Assembly: GCF_016429015.1 (NCBI RefSeq)
Contig: NZ_JAELTU010000026.1
Location: forward strand, 1 to 64,000
Reading direction: 5' to 3'
Length of the DNA: 64,000 nucleotides
DNA from: Rhizobium sp. ASV20
Lineage (GTDB): Bacteria; Pseudomonadota; Alphaproteobacteria; Rhizobiales; Rhizobiaceae
The position numbers and the translations under genes were made by a program. Under the pieces are notes generated by a model. It ran no database searches and had not been told where the DNA came from. It saw nothing but the letters and a program-made list of their open reading frames with translations. Numbering within the stretch: position 1 is the stretch's first letter; each line of letters opens with the position of its first letter. This document shows, in pieces, positions 57,701 through 64,000 of this stretch.

Positions 57701-59148
57701 ATGCGGTTGGACTTTGATATGGCCTCGAAACGACCACTGTCCTTTGCAACTGTCTCAGAGCTTCCAAGCAGCAGGATCCCTCCTTGGCGAAGGGCGAAAT
57801 GAAAAAGCGAAATCGCTTTCGCCTGGGCATCGCCTTCCAGATAGATCAGGAGATTTCGGCATGACACCATGTCGATCCGCGAAAACGGAGGATCTGCCAG
57901 AACATCCTGAACCGTAAAAACAACACTGGAGCGGATTTCGGGGATGACACGGTAACCCTGCTCCTCTTTCGTAAAGAAGCGTGAGAGCCGATCGGGCGAT
58001 ATGTCGGAGCTGTTCGCCTCGGGGTAAAGACCCTCCCGGGCTGTTGCCACCGCATCCTCATCGACATCGGACGCGAAAATCTGCAATCTGACACTTGATC
58101 CAATGTCCGTCATCACCTCGTGAAAGAGGATGGCAATCGAATAGGCCTCTTCGCCAGTGCTGCAACCGGCAATCCAGATTCGGATAGGCTGATCGGAGAC
58201 ATGGGCTTTCACGAGATCCGGCAGGACGGTGTCATTTAGGGTTTTGAACACCTGCGTGTCGCGGAAAAAGCCGGTGACGTTTATCAGCAAATCCTTGGCA
58301 AGAGCTTCCCGCTCCCGGGCATCCTTTTCCAGAAGTGCCATGTACTGTTCCATGCCGCTCGATGAGAGGCTATTCATGCCCATGCGCCTTTCGACACGGC
58401 GCTGCAACGTACCCCGCTTATACGAAGTGAAGTCGTGCTTGGTTTTGGAGCGAAGGATTCCGATGATATCGGTCAATGTTGCCGACGGCTTTGGTCCTTC
58501 CAGCGCTTTTTCTGCACCAATAGTTTCGCCGCGCTTGTGCGTAAAGTCCGATATGGCCTTGGGAATCTCTTGAACGGTCAGGACCAGATCGGCAAGATTG
58601 GTCATCAGGGCGCTGCGGGGCATGCCGTCATAGGCGGCTTCTTCCGGCTTCTGGACGATTACCAGGCCGCCCTCTCGCTTAATCGAAGCAAGTCCGACGG
58701 TTCCGTCCGTGCCTGTCCCTGACAACACGACACAGACCGCCAAAGGGCCTGCATAGTCTGCGAGCGAAGTCAGCAAAGTGTCAAAGGGAACGCGAGCGCC
58801 GCGTGCCTTTATCGTTTTTTCAACTCGCAAAAAGCCTTCTTCGACGGTCAGCGTGGTTCCAGGCGCGATAACGTAGACATTCTCGCGTTCGATCCTGGCA
58901 TGATCAGTAACCTCGCTGACACTCAGGCGCGTGTTGTCTTTCAACAGGTCAACGATCAAACTTTCATGGTTCGGATCGAGGTGCTGGACGAAGATGAACG
59001 CTACGCCGCTCGGCGTCGCAACCGCGTCGAGCAGCTTTCGAAACGCTTCCAGTCCACCCGCCGAAGCGCCGACGGCAACGATTGGAAACGGCCCCCGTCC
59101 TTCAGAAGCTAGCCTATCTGTGTTCATGGACTCATCCAATTTCGGCAT
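54778..59148 (-). CDS. CheB-CheR-PAS-histidine kinase-REC-REC-LuxR fusion regulator
   Basis: A 1456-residue protein, the full signalling chain in one chain. In order: a CheB methylesterase (VAVGASAGGLEAF, about 22-205); a CheR methyltransferase (WIAGCSTGEEAYSIA, about 228-480); a coiled coil (NEELLTSKEELQSLNEEL, about 645-740); a PAS domain; a histidine kinase (ASHDLRQPLQTLSLL, NLISNAFKYT, GLGLGLSIV); two receivers (VILTDYNLPGGMNGVE and CLLVDAYLPGMNGVELL); and a FixJ-like LuxR helix-turn-helix (LTMRQKEIMELVLAGHPSKNIAADLHISQRTVENHR). It likely senses a small signal and controls transcription directly. It is the best local candidate activator of the 19-bp elements. The start may instead be ATG 59127. 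Confidence 0.87.
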   Translation of the reverse strand: MPKLDESMNTDRLASEGRGPFPIVAVGASAGGLEAFRKLLDAVATPSGVAFIFVQHLDPNHESLIVDLLKDNTRLSVSEVTDHARIERENVYVIAPGTTLTVEEGFLRVEKTIKARGARVPFDTLLTSLADYAGPLAVCVVLSGTGTDGTVGLASIKREGGLVIVQKPEEAAYDGMPRSALMTNLADLVLTVQEIPKAISDFTHKRGETIGAEKALEGPKPSATLTDIIGILRSKTKHDFTSYKRGTLQRRVERRMGMNSLSSSGMEQYMALLEKDAREREALAKDLLINVTGFFRDTQVFKTLNDTVLPDLVKAHVSDQPIRIWIAGCSTGEEAYSIAILFHEVMTDIGSSVRLQIFASDVDEDAVATAREGLYPEANSSDISPDRLSRFFTKEEQGYRVIPEIRSSVVFTVQDVLADPPFSRIDMVSCRNLLIYLEGDAQAKAISLFHFALRQGGILLLGSSETVAKDSGRFEAISKSNRIYRHVGHSRPGELMFSLSASDGAKTPQRSSNQPASRALSTLADICCAKVLDIYAPAAVVINQKNECLFSMGRIANYLAVAPGYPTSDLLAMTPHALHTKLRSAIQRCGQQKLCIVAAGGEIDNGQGSIRRFSIRVEPIEYQGQDLFLICFVDDAAIETVKQTGPNGSVDLGRISELEIELEATRVELNGAISNLEISGREQKAINEEALSFNEEYQSTNEELLTSKEELQSLNEELTALNAQLQETLERQRTTSNDLQNILYSTAVATLFLDEKLNIRFFTPATKRLFNVIPSDVGRPLADLSSLAVDATLLTDAQSVLVNRMPLEHKIEAETGSWYMRRIMPYLDEDHLIEGVVITFVDVTEQRRSSDALRVAKRQADIANAGKSRFLAAASHDLRQPLQTLSLLQGLLVRKVTDQKAQELLARVDDTLGTMTGMLNALLDINQIEAGTVQIDISVFRVQTLFTLLRSELTLIAQSKNLDFRVVDCSLFVRTDPRLLEQMLRNLISNAFKYTRTGKVLLGCRRHGRTISIEIWDTGIGIADTELTSIFDEYHQIDNQARERSKGLGLGLSIVQRLADLLDHRISVKSRQSKGSVFAINIERAETSVGRRDLSKIDIAMPAIERKGSILVVEDDPEVRSLLDLLLTEEGHAVAAVADGPLAVGLMIGGHQTPDVILTDYNLPGGMNGVEIVMELRKICNSYIPAIVLTGDISTEALGHIRGESVTQLNKPITPNEVAQSIARMLMLKPLLQKTAAVKHDAMATKAQIIDGPVVYVIDDDDDLRLSLCQLIEAHGISAQPYESGEDFLAHAHPEQDGCLLVDAYLPGMNGVELLQNIKQGGWRLGSIMITGNSDVQMAVHAMKAGATDFIEKPIGHSELLRTIDHVIEEARDATTRIATVAKAVKQIDSLTMRQKEIMELVLAGHPSKNIAADLHISQRTVENHRASIMRKTGSKSLPALARLALAASEATPLLT

Positions 59149-59662
59149 GGTGCACCAGCCTTTTCCACGTCAGAAGACGTCATTCCCTTGTCTTATTTAC
59201 GCGGCTTGGAAATAAGCCTGCTCTCAAGGCAAGGTAATCCTGCCGGACTGCTGCTACATTGATCTAACTCTAAGTTTAATGAATGGTTCCAATGTTTTGT
59301 TTTTGCGATGAGTGTATTCCGAGGCTTTCGGAAAATATTTTATATATACTATGACATTATTTGAGCCGTGAGTTGAAAAACACGCGCACCAAGTCCACTA
59401 GGGAGCTGGTGTAAGGCTATAGCGCTGCGTTTGCTGGACGTCGCGGTACTCTGGAGCGGGTTCGCAGAACGCGGAACCGGAATGCTGCGGGGAGAGCTCT
59501 GCCACAGCCCGCAGCATGACTAAAAAGCATTCAGCCTTGGCCAAATCGGAGGCGCTGACCCAATACCGTTGCCCTTCGCATTGCAACCGGGCCTTTGAGG
59601 CTTTGCCGGCTGACGGTTTGGACAAGCTGCTCCCAACGCGAGTGCACAAAAGAGGACCGAGT
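59149..59662. other. 514-bp intergenic region with a weak element copy
   Basis: AGTGT-ATTCCGAGG-CTTTC at 59311-59329 points at the CDF gene with TATGAC 20 nt beyond, but both arms are poor. An AT-rich stretch (TATTTTATATATACT near 59337-59351) follows. Frames open on both strands over 59400-59660 overlap the CDF start and look like chance. Confidence 0.3.
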
Positions 59663-60694
59663 ATGGCTGAAGCCAAGCCGAAACGGCACAGCAGACGATC
59701 CCTCAGTTCCGCGACAAAAGTGGTCCTGGTTAGTCTTGCAGCGGATATGCTGATCACGCTTCTGAAGTTCGCTGCCGCCTATACGTCCTCAAGCTCAGCA
59801 ATGACCAGCGAGGGGATCCATTCCCTCATTGATGCCGTGACCGAGTTGGTTCTACTCTATGGGCTTGCCAATTCGAGACGCAAGGCAACGCCCGACCATC
59901 AGCTCGGCTTCGGTAGGGAAGTCTTCTTCTGGAATTTCGTTGTTGCAATTTTGATATTTTCTCTCGGTGCGGGCATCACGTTTATTGGCGGTGTCCATCA
60001 TATACTCCACCCAACGCCGCTTTCGTACGTCTCCGTGAACTTCGTCGTCCTGGGTGTATCTGCGATCGTGGAGATCACGTCGCTGACCTATACCATCCGA
60101 TCGATGGGCTCGAAGCGAGGCGATCAAAGGCTGTCGCACTATCTCCACCTTAAGCGAGACCCCACATCGTTGACTATTCTTTTCGGCGGTGAGGCTGCGA
60201 TCGTCGGCCTGGCGATCACGGCAATTGGAACGGCACTCTCTGTAACGCGCCACAATCCCGTCTTTGACGGTGCCGCTTCGGTCCTAATATCATTGGTTTT
60301 GTCCATCATGGCTTTCAAGCTGGCATCAGAAAGCAAATCACTCCTCATCGGCGTGCCTGCGGATCCAGTGGCCATTGCCGCTATCATGGCAGATGTCGCG
60401 CGCGATCCCGCCGTCGTTGCGGTGAATGGGGCCGTTACCGTCCATCTCGCGCCCGAGCAACTGCTCGTGGCGTTGAGCGTCTGGTTTCAGAAAGACCTCA
60501 CTGCGCAACAGCTCGAAGATGCTATCTCAAAGATTGAGGATGGGCTGCATTCCACACATCCGGAAATCGTGGCGCTTTTCTTGAAGCCACAGCGCCCAGA
60601 GCGCTATAAGACGCTTCACCCCGATGGGGCGGTCGTGACTTCTTTTCCACACCACATTAACAAAGCTCCCGAACTTTTATCGAAACCGCGCTAG
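59663..60694 (+). CDS. cation diffusion facilitator (CDF) transporter
   Basis: A 343-residue protein with about six membrane helices and a C-terminal cytosolic domain. The metal site of helix 2 is visible as SEGIHSLIDAVTELVLLYG, close to the family's HSxxD. Known relatives exchange Zn2+, Co2+, Fe2+ or Mn2+ for protons; the metal is not predictable here. GAGGA lies 6 nt before the ATG at 59663. The open frame reaches back to 59516, but that extension has no ribosome site and unusual composition. Confidence 0.85.
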   Translation: MAEAKPKRHSRRSLSSATKVVLVSLAADMLITLLKFAAAYTSSSSAMTSEGIHSLIDAVTELVLLYGLANSRRKATPDHQLGFGREVFFWNFVVAILIFSLGAGITFIGGVHHILHPTPLSYVSVNFVVLGVSAIVEITSLTYTIRSMGSKRGDQRLSHYLHLKRDPTSLTILFGGEAAIVGLAITAIGTALSVTRHNPVFDGAASVLISLVLSIMAFKLASESKSLLIGVPADPVAIAAIMADVARDPAVVAVNGAVTVHLAPEQLLVALSVWFQKDLTAQQLEDAISKIEDGLHSTHPEIVALFLKPQRPERYKTLHPDGAVVTSFPHHINKAPELLSKPR

Positions 60695-60918
60695 GCACTT
60701 CCCGCCTTTGCGGCAAGATCGCAAGGCAGCGTCTCCCGGAATGTCTAGATGCTTTCAATCGCTGTCTACAACAGCGGTTCGGGCTTCGTTGCTCCCGGAA
60801 TTTGGGGGACAAGAGTTGGCGAATACGTCCACAGTTCAATGATCCAAGGGCACCACAATCCTCGGAAAACACTCAAACGCCTTCGTGATGCTTATCCACA
60901 CAGGGGTGGTGCATTCTG

Positions 60919-60963
60919 TGTGGTTTCCGACCCTGTTTTTGTGATGCAGCCGTCGGATATGCT
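60919..60963 (+). promoter_or_regulatory. 19-bp activator element and -10 box of the truncated PRC gene
   Basis: Element 60919-60937: TGTGG-TTTCCGACC-CTGTT. The core is perfect and the arms are weak. The -10 box TATGCT is at 60958-60963, 20 nt beyond. Confidence 0.6.
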
Positions 60964-61121
60964 CTCGATGTCGACTGAAATGACACTTTCGTCCCTAAAT
61001 ACCCGCCTGCTCGAACGTCATCTCAAACAACAACACCTGCTGGAATAGCCGCCCGGATGGTTCTCTGTGGACCACAAACGACATCGAACGCGCAAACTTC
61101 CCCCCAATGAGGATCTTCAAG

Positions 61122-61412
61122 ATGCGTTATTCATACCTTGCCGCCGCCGCCCTCCTGACGGCTGCTGCTAGCATAGCCAGCCCCGTACTATCTCAGGGAA
61201 CGAAGCAGACTGTTACGCTGACGCAGATCAATCCTCTGACGCTTGCCTCCGGTTACAGAAGCTCAAAGGTGGTCGGTAGCGACGTCTACAATGAAAGCAA
61301 CGACAAGATCGGAAAGATCGACGATCTGATCGTAACCTCGAAAGACAGCGTTCCCTATGCGGTCTTGTCGGTCGGAGGATTTCTAGGCATGGGCAAGCAC
61401 TACGTGGGGTGA
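61122..61412 (+). pseudogene. exported PRC-barrel protein, 3' end cut off by IS66
   Basis: GAGGA lies 7 nt before the ATG at 61122. A signal peptide (MRYSYLAAAALLTAAASIAS, cleavage near VLSQG) leads into a PRC-barrel (SSKVVGSDVYNESNDKIGKIDD, SVGGFLGMGKHYV). Family members continue through the second half of the barrel, but here the frame ends right after GKHYVG, where IS66 sequence begins. The gene is probably inactive. Confidence 0.72.
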
Positions 61413-61541
61413 TGTCAGGTTAACTTGGGCTGAAGGGTTTGCGGCTATTTCGCTGTGATGAGCAAGAGCCCGGTCAGTTACAAGGTATCCATCCGAGCAG
61501 GGCCGCATGATTTTGAGCGCCGCGCGTGGTAATGTCGGTTC

Positions 61542-61775
61542 ATGGAGATCGATGAGGACAAGATCGACGATGCGGTTTTGGCGCTGCTGTGGCTGACGCT
61601 GCATAACGAGCGTTGTGCCTGGAAGGGCTTCGACTGGGCAGCGACGGATCGGCTTCACAAGAAGGGCTTGATCGGCGACCCGGTCAACAAGTCGAAGTCA
61701 TTGATCCTGACCGATGACGGCTTGGCGCGTTCGCAAGCATTGTTCCGGGAGCTGTTTACGCGGCCGCCGCAATAG
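61542..61775 (+). CDS. DUF6429-family IS66 passenger protein
   Basis: A 77-residue protein (IDDAVLALLWLTLHNERCAWKGFDW, then KKGLIGDPVNKSKSLILTDDG). I recognise it as the small conserved protein that often lies downstream of tnpC in rhizobial IS66 elements. It is convergent with, and overlaps by about 20 bp, the end of the transposase. Its function is unknown; a winged-helix-like fold is possible. Confidence 0.72.
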   Translation: MEIDEDKIDDAVLALLWLTLHNERCAWKGFDWAATDRLHKKGLIGDPVNKSKSLILTDDGLARSQALFRELFTRPPQ

Positions 61776-63455
61776 CCGCCCCTTTGTGCGACTTCCACTG
61801 CCACGGCAGCAGTTCGTGCAGGCGGGAGACGGGAAGATCGGCGATGCGGGCGAACACATCGGCGAGCCACGCCTTTGGGTCGACCTCGTTGAGGCGACAA
61901 GTCGTGATGACGGAGAGCATGATGGCGGCTCGATCGGCGCCACGCTGGGAACCGGCGAAGGTCCAGTTGCGGCGCCCGAGTGCAATTCCTCTCAGAGCGC
62001 GCTCGGCCGCATTGTTCGTGAGACAAACCCGGCCATCTTCCAGGAAACGGGCAAAACCATCCCATCGCTTCAGCATGTAATCGATCGGCTCGATCACCTC
62101 GGACGATTTGCTGAGCGTGGCGCGTCCCGTTTCAGCCACTCGTGCATGTCATCGAACAGCGGCTTGCTCTTTTCCTGCCGCGCGGCCAGTCGTTCTGCGG
62201 CGCTCAATCCATTGATCTTGCGCTCGATCTCGAACAGCGCATCGTATCGTTGGACGGCTTCCAGGGCGATCGGCGAGATCGGCTTGCCTTTCCGCTTGTG
62301 ATCCCGAGCATTTTTCTGGATATCGGCCAGTGCAAAGAATTTCCGACGCGCATGCGCATGGCAAAAGGCAAAGGTGATCGGCTCCGCTTTCTTTTCGGCG
62401 ACACTGAGCGGCTCGAAGCCATTGTAACAATCACTCTGCAAAATGCCGCCAAACTCGGCCAGGTGCTTCTGCGGATGCTCGCCGCGCCGGTCGCTCGACG
62501 CATAGTATATGGCCGCCGGCGCAGCCGCGCCGCCGTAGGGCCGGTCATCGCACACATACGTCCATATTCGCCCGGTCGTGCATTTGTCTTTGGCCTGGAT
62601 GGGAATGGTGGTGTCATCGCCAAAAAGGCGCTCGGCCGCGAAGACATGCGTCTCGATCAGATCAAAGATCGGCAGGAGCGCGGCCGTTCCATACCCGACC
62701 TGGTCGGCCAGCGTCGAGGTCGAAAGCTCGATGCCCTCGCATTTGAACCGGGTGCTCTGGCGGTTGAGCGGACTATGCATGCCGAACTTATCGAACAGGA
62801 TCGTCGCCAGCAGATTAGGACCGATGAAGCCACGCGGCGTCGCATGGAATGGCGCCGGCGGCTGGCTGATCGCCTCGCAGTCGCGGCAGGTAAATTTCTC
62901 CCGCACCGTCTCGATCACTTTGAACCGGCGCGGAACCTCCTCGAGCGTCTCAGTGACGTCCTCGCCCAGTTTCGACAGGCGCGACCCGCCGCAGCATGCA
63001 CAGGTAACTGGGGGATCAATCACCACGCGCTCACGCTCGATATCCTCCGGCCACGGCTTTCGGACCGGTCGTTTGCGCGTGAACGAACGCACGCTCGAGG
63101 TCTTGGCGGCAGCGACCTGCGCTGCAACCTCATCCTCCGTCGCCGCCATCACCAGTTCTTCGAGTTGCAATTCCATCTGGTCGATCAGGCGCGCCGTGCG
63201 CTCGGATCGCCGGCCGCGCAGTTCGCGCCTCAGCTTTTCGATCGCCAGTTCCAGGCTGGCGATCAGTGCCTCGCTGTCGGACAGCATGGCCTGCGCATTG
63301 GCGGCTTGCGCCACCGCAATGTCCCGCTCGGCGACGACGGTATCGCGCTCGGCAACAACGACATCACGTTCAGCCTGCAACATCTCACGCTCGGAAAGCA
63401 GCGCCAGATAGGCGCTCGCAAGGTCCGCAGGAAGATCCACAGGCTTCGAGGTCAT
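61756..63455 (-). pseudogene. tnpC: IS66 transposase TnpC, frameshifted
   Basis: The upstream part (63455 to about 62125) has the leucine-rich N-terminus, the zinc-binding CACCGGS region and the DDE core start (FGDDTTIPIQAKDKCTTGRIW). The C-terminal part (from about 62139 to 61756) has NNAAERALRGIALGRRNWTFAGS, in another frame. Aligning the joint (MHEWL, then AETGRATLSKSSEVIEPIDYML) places a one-base shift near 62125. The result is two fragments and an inactive transposase. Confidence 0.82.
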
Positions 63456-63500
63456 GAAGCCATTCGATCAGATTCATTCAATATTTTCAATGTAATAATG

Positions 63501-63854
63501 CTATCCGACCCGTGTCGGACGCCAGGTTTCCTGCGGGTTGCGCCAGTCGATCCCGGACAACAAATAAGACAATTGCGCCGGTGAGATCGCTACCGCACCG
63601 CCCTCCACATTCGGCCAGATGAACCGGCCCTTCTCCAGCCGCCGGGTAAACAGGCACGCGCCTAGACCATCATGCCAGATGATCTTCAAAATATCCGATC
63701 TACGCCCCCTGAAGACGAAGAGATGCCCCGAAAAAGGATCATGCTTCAGAACCGCTTGCACCCGAAGCGCCAGGGAGGGAAAGCCACAGCGCATGTCCGT
63801 ATACCCCGTCGAAAGCCAGACCTTGACGCCTGTTCCCATCGGAAACGGATTCAC
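63501..63854 (-). CDS. tnpB: IS66 accessory protein TnpB
   Basis: A 117-residue protein with the IS66 Orf2 signature ([48 protein letters not shown]). Its GTG start overlaps the tnpA stop (GTGA). It is required with TnpA and TnpC for IS66 transposition. Confidence 0.9.
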   Translation of the reverse strand: MNPFPMGTGVKVWLSTGYTDMRCGFPSLALRVQAVLKHDPFSGHLFVFRGRRSDILKIIWHDGLGACLFTRRLEKGRFIWPNVEGGAVAISPAQLSYLLSGIDWRNPQETWRPTRVG

Positions 63855-64000
63855 CGCAGCTCCTCCAGTCCGCGCAGGATCCGAAGCAGCGCTTCAACGT
63901 CGACATCGCGTCCCACGATCACACGGCGACCATTGGCGCTGACAACCTCCATAAGCCCACTTTGTGCCGTCGAAGAATTGGCCGGCGCAACAACCGGCAT
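63851..64000 (-). CDS. tnpA: IS66 accessory protein TnpA, 3' part only
   Basis: The last 49 codons and stop are in the window, reading [20 protein letters not shown] and [13 protein letters not shown], the typical IS66 Orf1 C-terminus. The helix-turn-helix N-terminus lies beyond position 64000. Confidence 0.82.
   Translation of the reverse strand: MPVVAPANSSTAQSGLMEVVSANGRRVIVGRDVDVEALLRILRGLEELR

Larger units (their letters stand above)
61410..64000 (-). mobile_element. IS66-family insertion sequence, incomplete in the window
   Basis: The minus strand carries tnpA (end), tnpB and tnpC in the canonical IS66 order, plus a DUF6429 passenger on the plus strand near the left end. The left boundary is inferred near 61410, where the PRC gene breaks off. 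The right end and any 8-bp target duplication lie beyond position 64000. The frameshift in tnpC suggests that this copy no longer moves by itself. Confidence 0.85.

Noticed and set aside
59311..59329. AGTGT-ATTCCGAGG-CTTTC before the CDF gene
   Set aside because: The core fits but both arms are poor and the hexamer is TATGAC. Kept only as a weak candidate, not counted among the 15 copies.
59398..59757. 119-residue minus-strand ORF overlapping the CDF start
   Set aside because: Antisense to a well-supported gene, with no motif.
60749..61048. 99-residue ORF between the CDF and PRC genes
   Set aside because: It overlaps a promoter element and -10 box, has no ribosome site, and has no recognisable features.
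1..64000. CRISPR arrays, rRNA, tRNA, a plasmid origin (repABC) or an integrase gene
   Set aside because: Looked for by eye and not found. No regularly spaced short repeats, no recognisable RNA genes, and no recombinase motif outside the IS66 element.

Overview
The window looks like accessory DNA, probably from a large plasmid, of an alphaproteobacterium in the Rhizobiaceae (Rhizobium, Sinorhizobium or Agrobacterium type). The evidence is the imuA-imuB-dnaE2 cassette behind a GAAC-N7-GAAC LexA box, the split pntAA/pntAB genes, the triple-BON, PRC-barrel and CBS-BON proteins, and an IS66 element carrying a DUF6429 passenger. Nothing was searched against a database; all names rest on motif recognition.

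Layout. (1) 1-7173: two small hypothetical genes, then the SOS mutagenesis cassette imuA-imuB-dnaE2. (2) 7174-15408: two insertions stacked behind dnaE2. The last 51 bp of dnaE2 (16 codons plus stop) recur at 12509-12559 and 15358-15408, with almost only synonymous changes. The first insert starts with a 5'-truncated aldehyde dehydrogenase and holds a LysR/metallo-hydrolase/alpha-beta-hydrolase divergon. The second holds one AT-rich gene for a NACHT NTPase with a nuclease-like N-terminus and pentapeptide-like repeats, a candidate antiphage gene. (3) 15409-18200: one unknown exported protein and non-coding DNA. (4) 18201-61412: a stress and energy island. It has a MacAB-type exporter, MgtA-type ATPase, phosphoketolase, single-domain response regulator, BON/VIT/general-stress proteins, a flippase-like protein, a proton-ATPase-like P-type pump, acetate kinase, two alcohol dehydrogenases, a succinate-semialdehyde-type dehydrogenase, transhydrogenase PntAA/AB/B, CYTH-CHAD, DnaK/GrpE, PRC, oleate hydratase, cytochrome b561, CBS-BON, a 1456-residue CheB-CheR-PAS-kinase-REC-REC-LuxR fusion, and a CDF transporter. 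(5) 61410-64000: an IS66-family element that cuts off a PRC-barrel gene and runs out of the window.

The main discovery is a 19-bp promoter element, consensus GGTAG-TTTCCGASC-CTACC. I find 15 copies, all between 26,967 and 60,963, and all pointing at the next gene or operon. In 13 copies a TANNNT hexamer begins 19-21 nt beyond the element, which would centre it near -41, the position of an activator that replaces the -35 box. Five intergenic regions carry two copies, one facing each way. The island therefore reads as one regulon: a phosphoketolase/acetate kinase bypass giving ATP and acetate, NAD(P)H balancing, ion pumping, chaperones and envelope-stress proteins, apparently for low-energy or low-oxygen survival. 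The FixJ-like output domain of the kinase fusion encoded in the island is the best local candidate for the activator.

Several genes are decaying: the triple-BON gene has an in-frame amber codon, a P1B-type ATPase has lost its catalytic core by an in-frame deletion, and the IS66 transposase is frameshifted. A 57-residue leader ORF ends inside a 16-bp hairpin that also holds the start codon of the response regulator, which suggests control of its translation.
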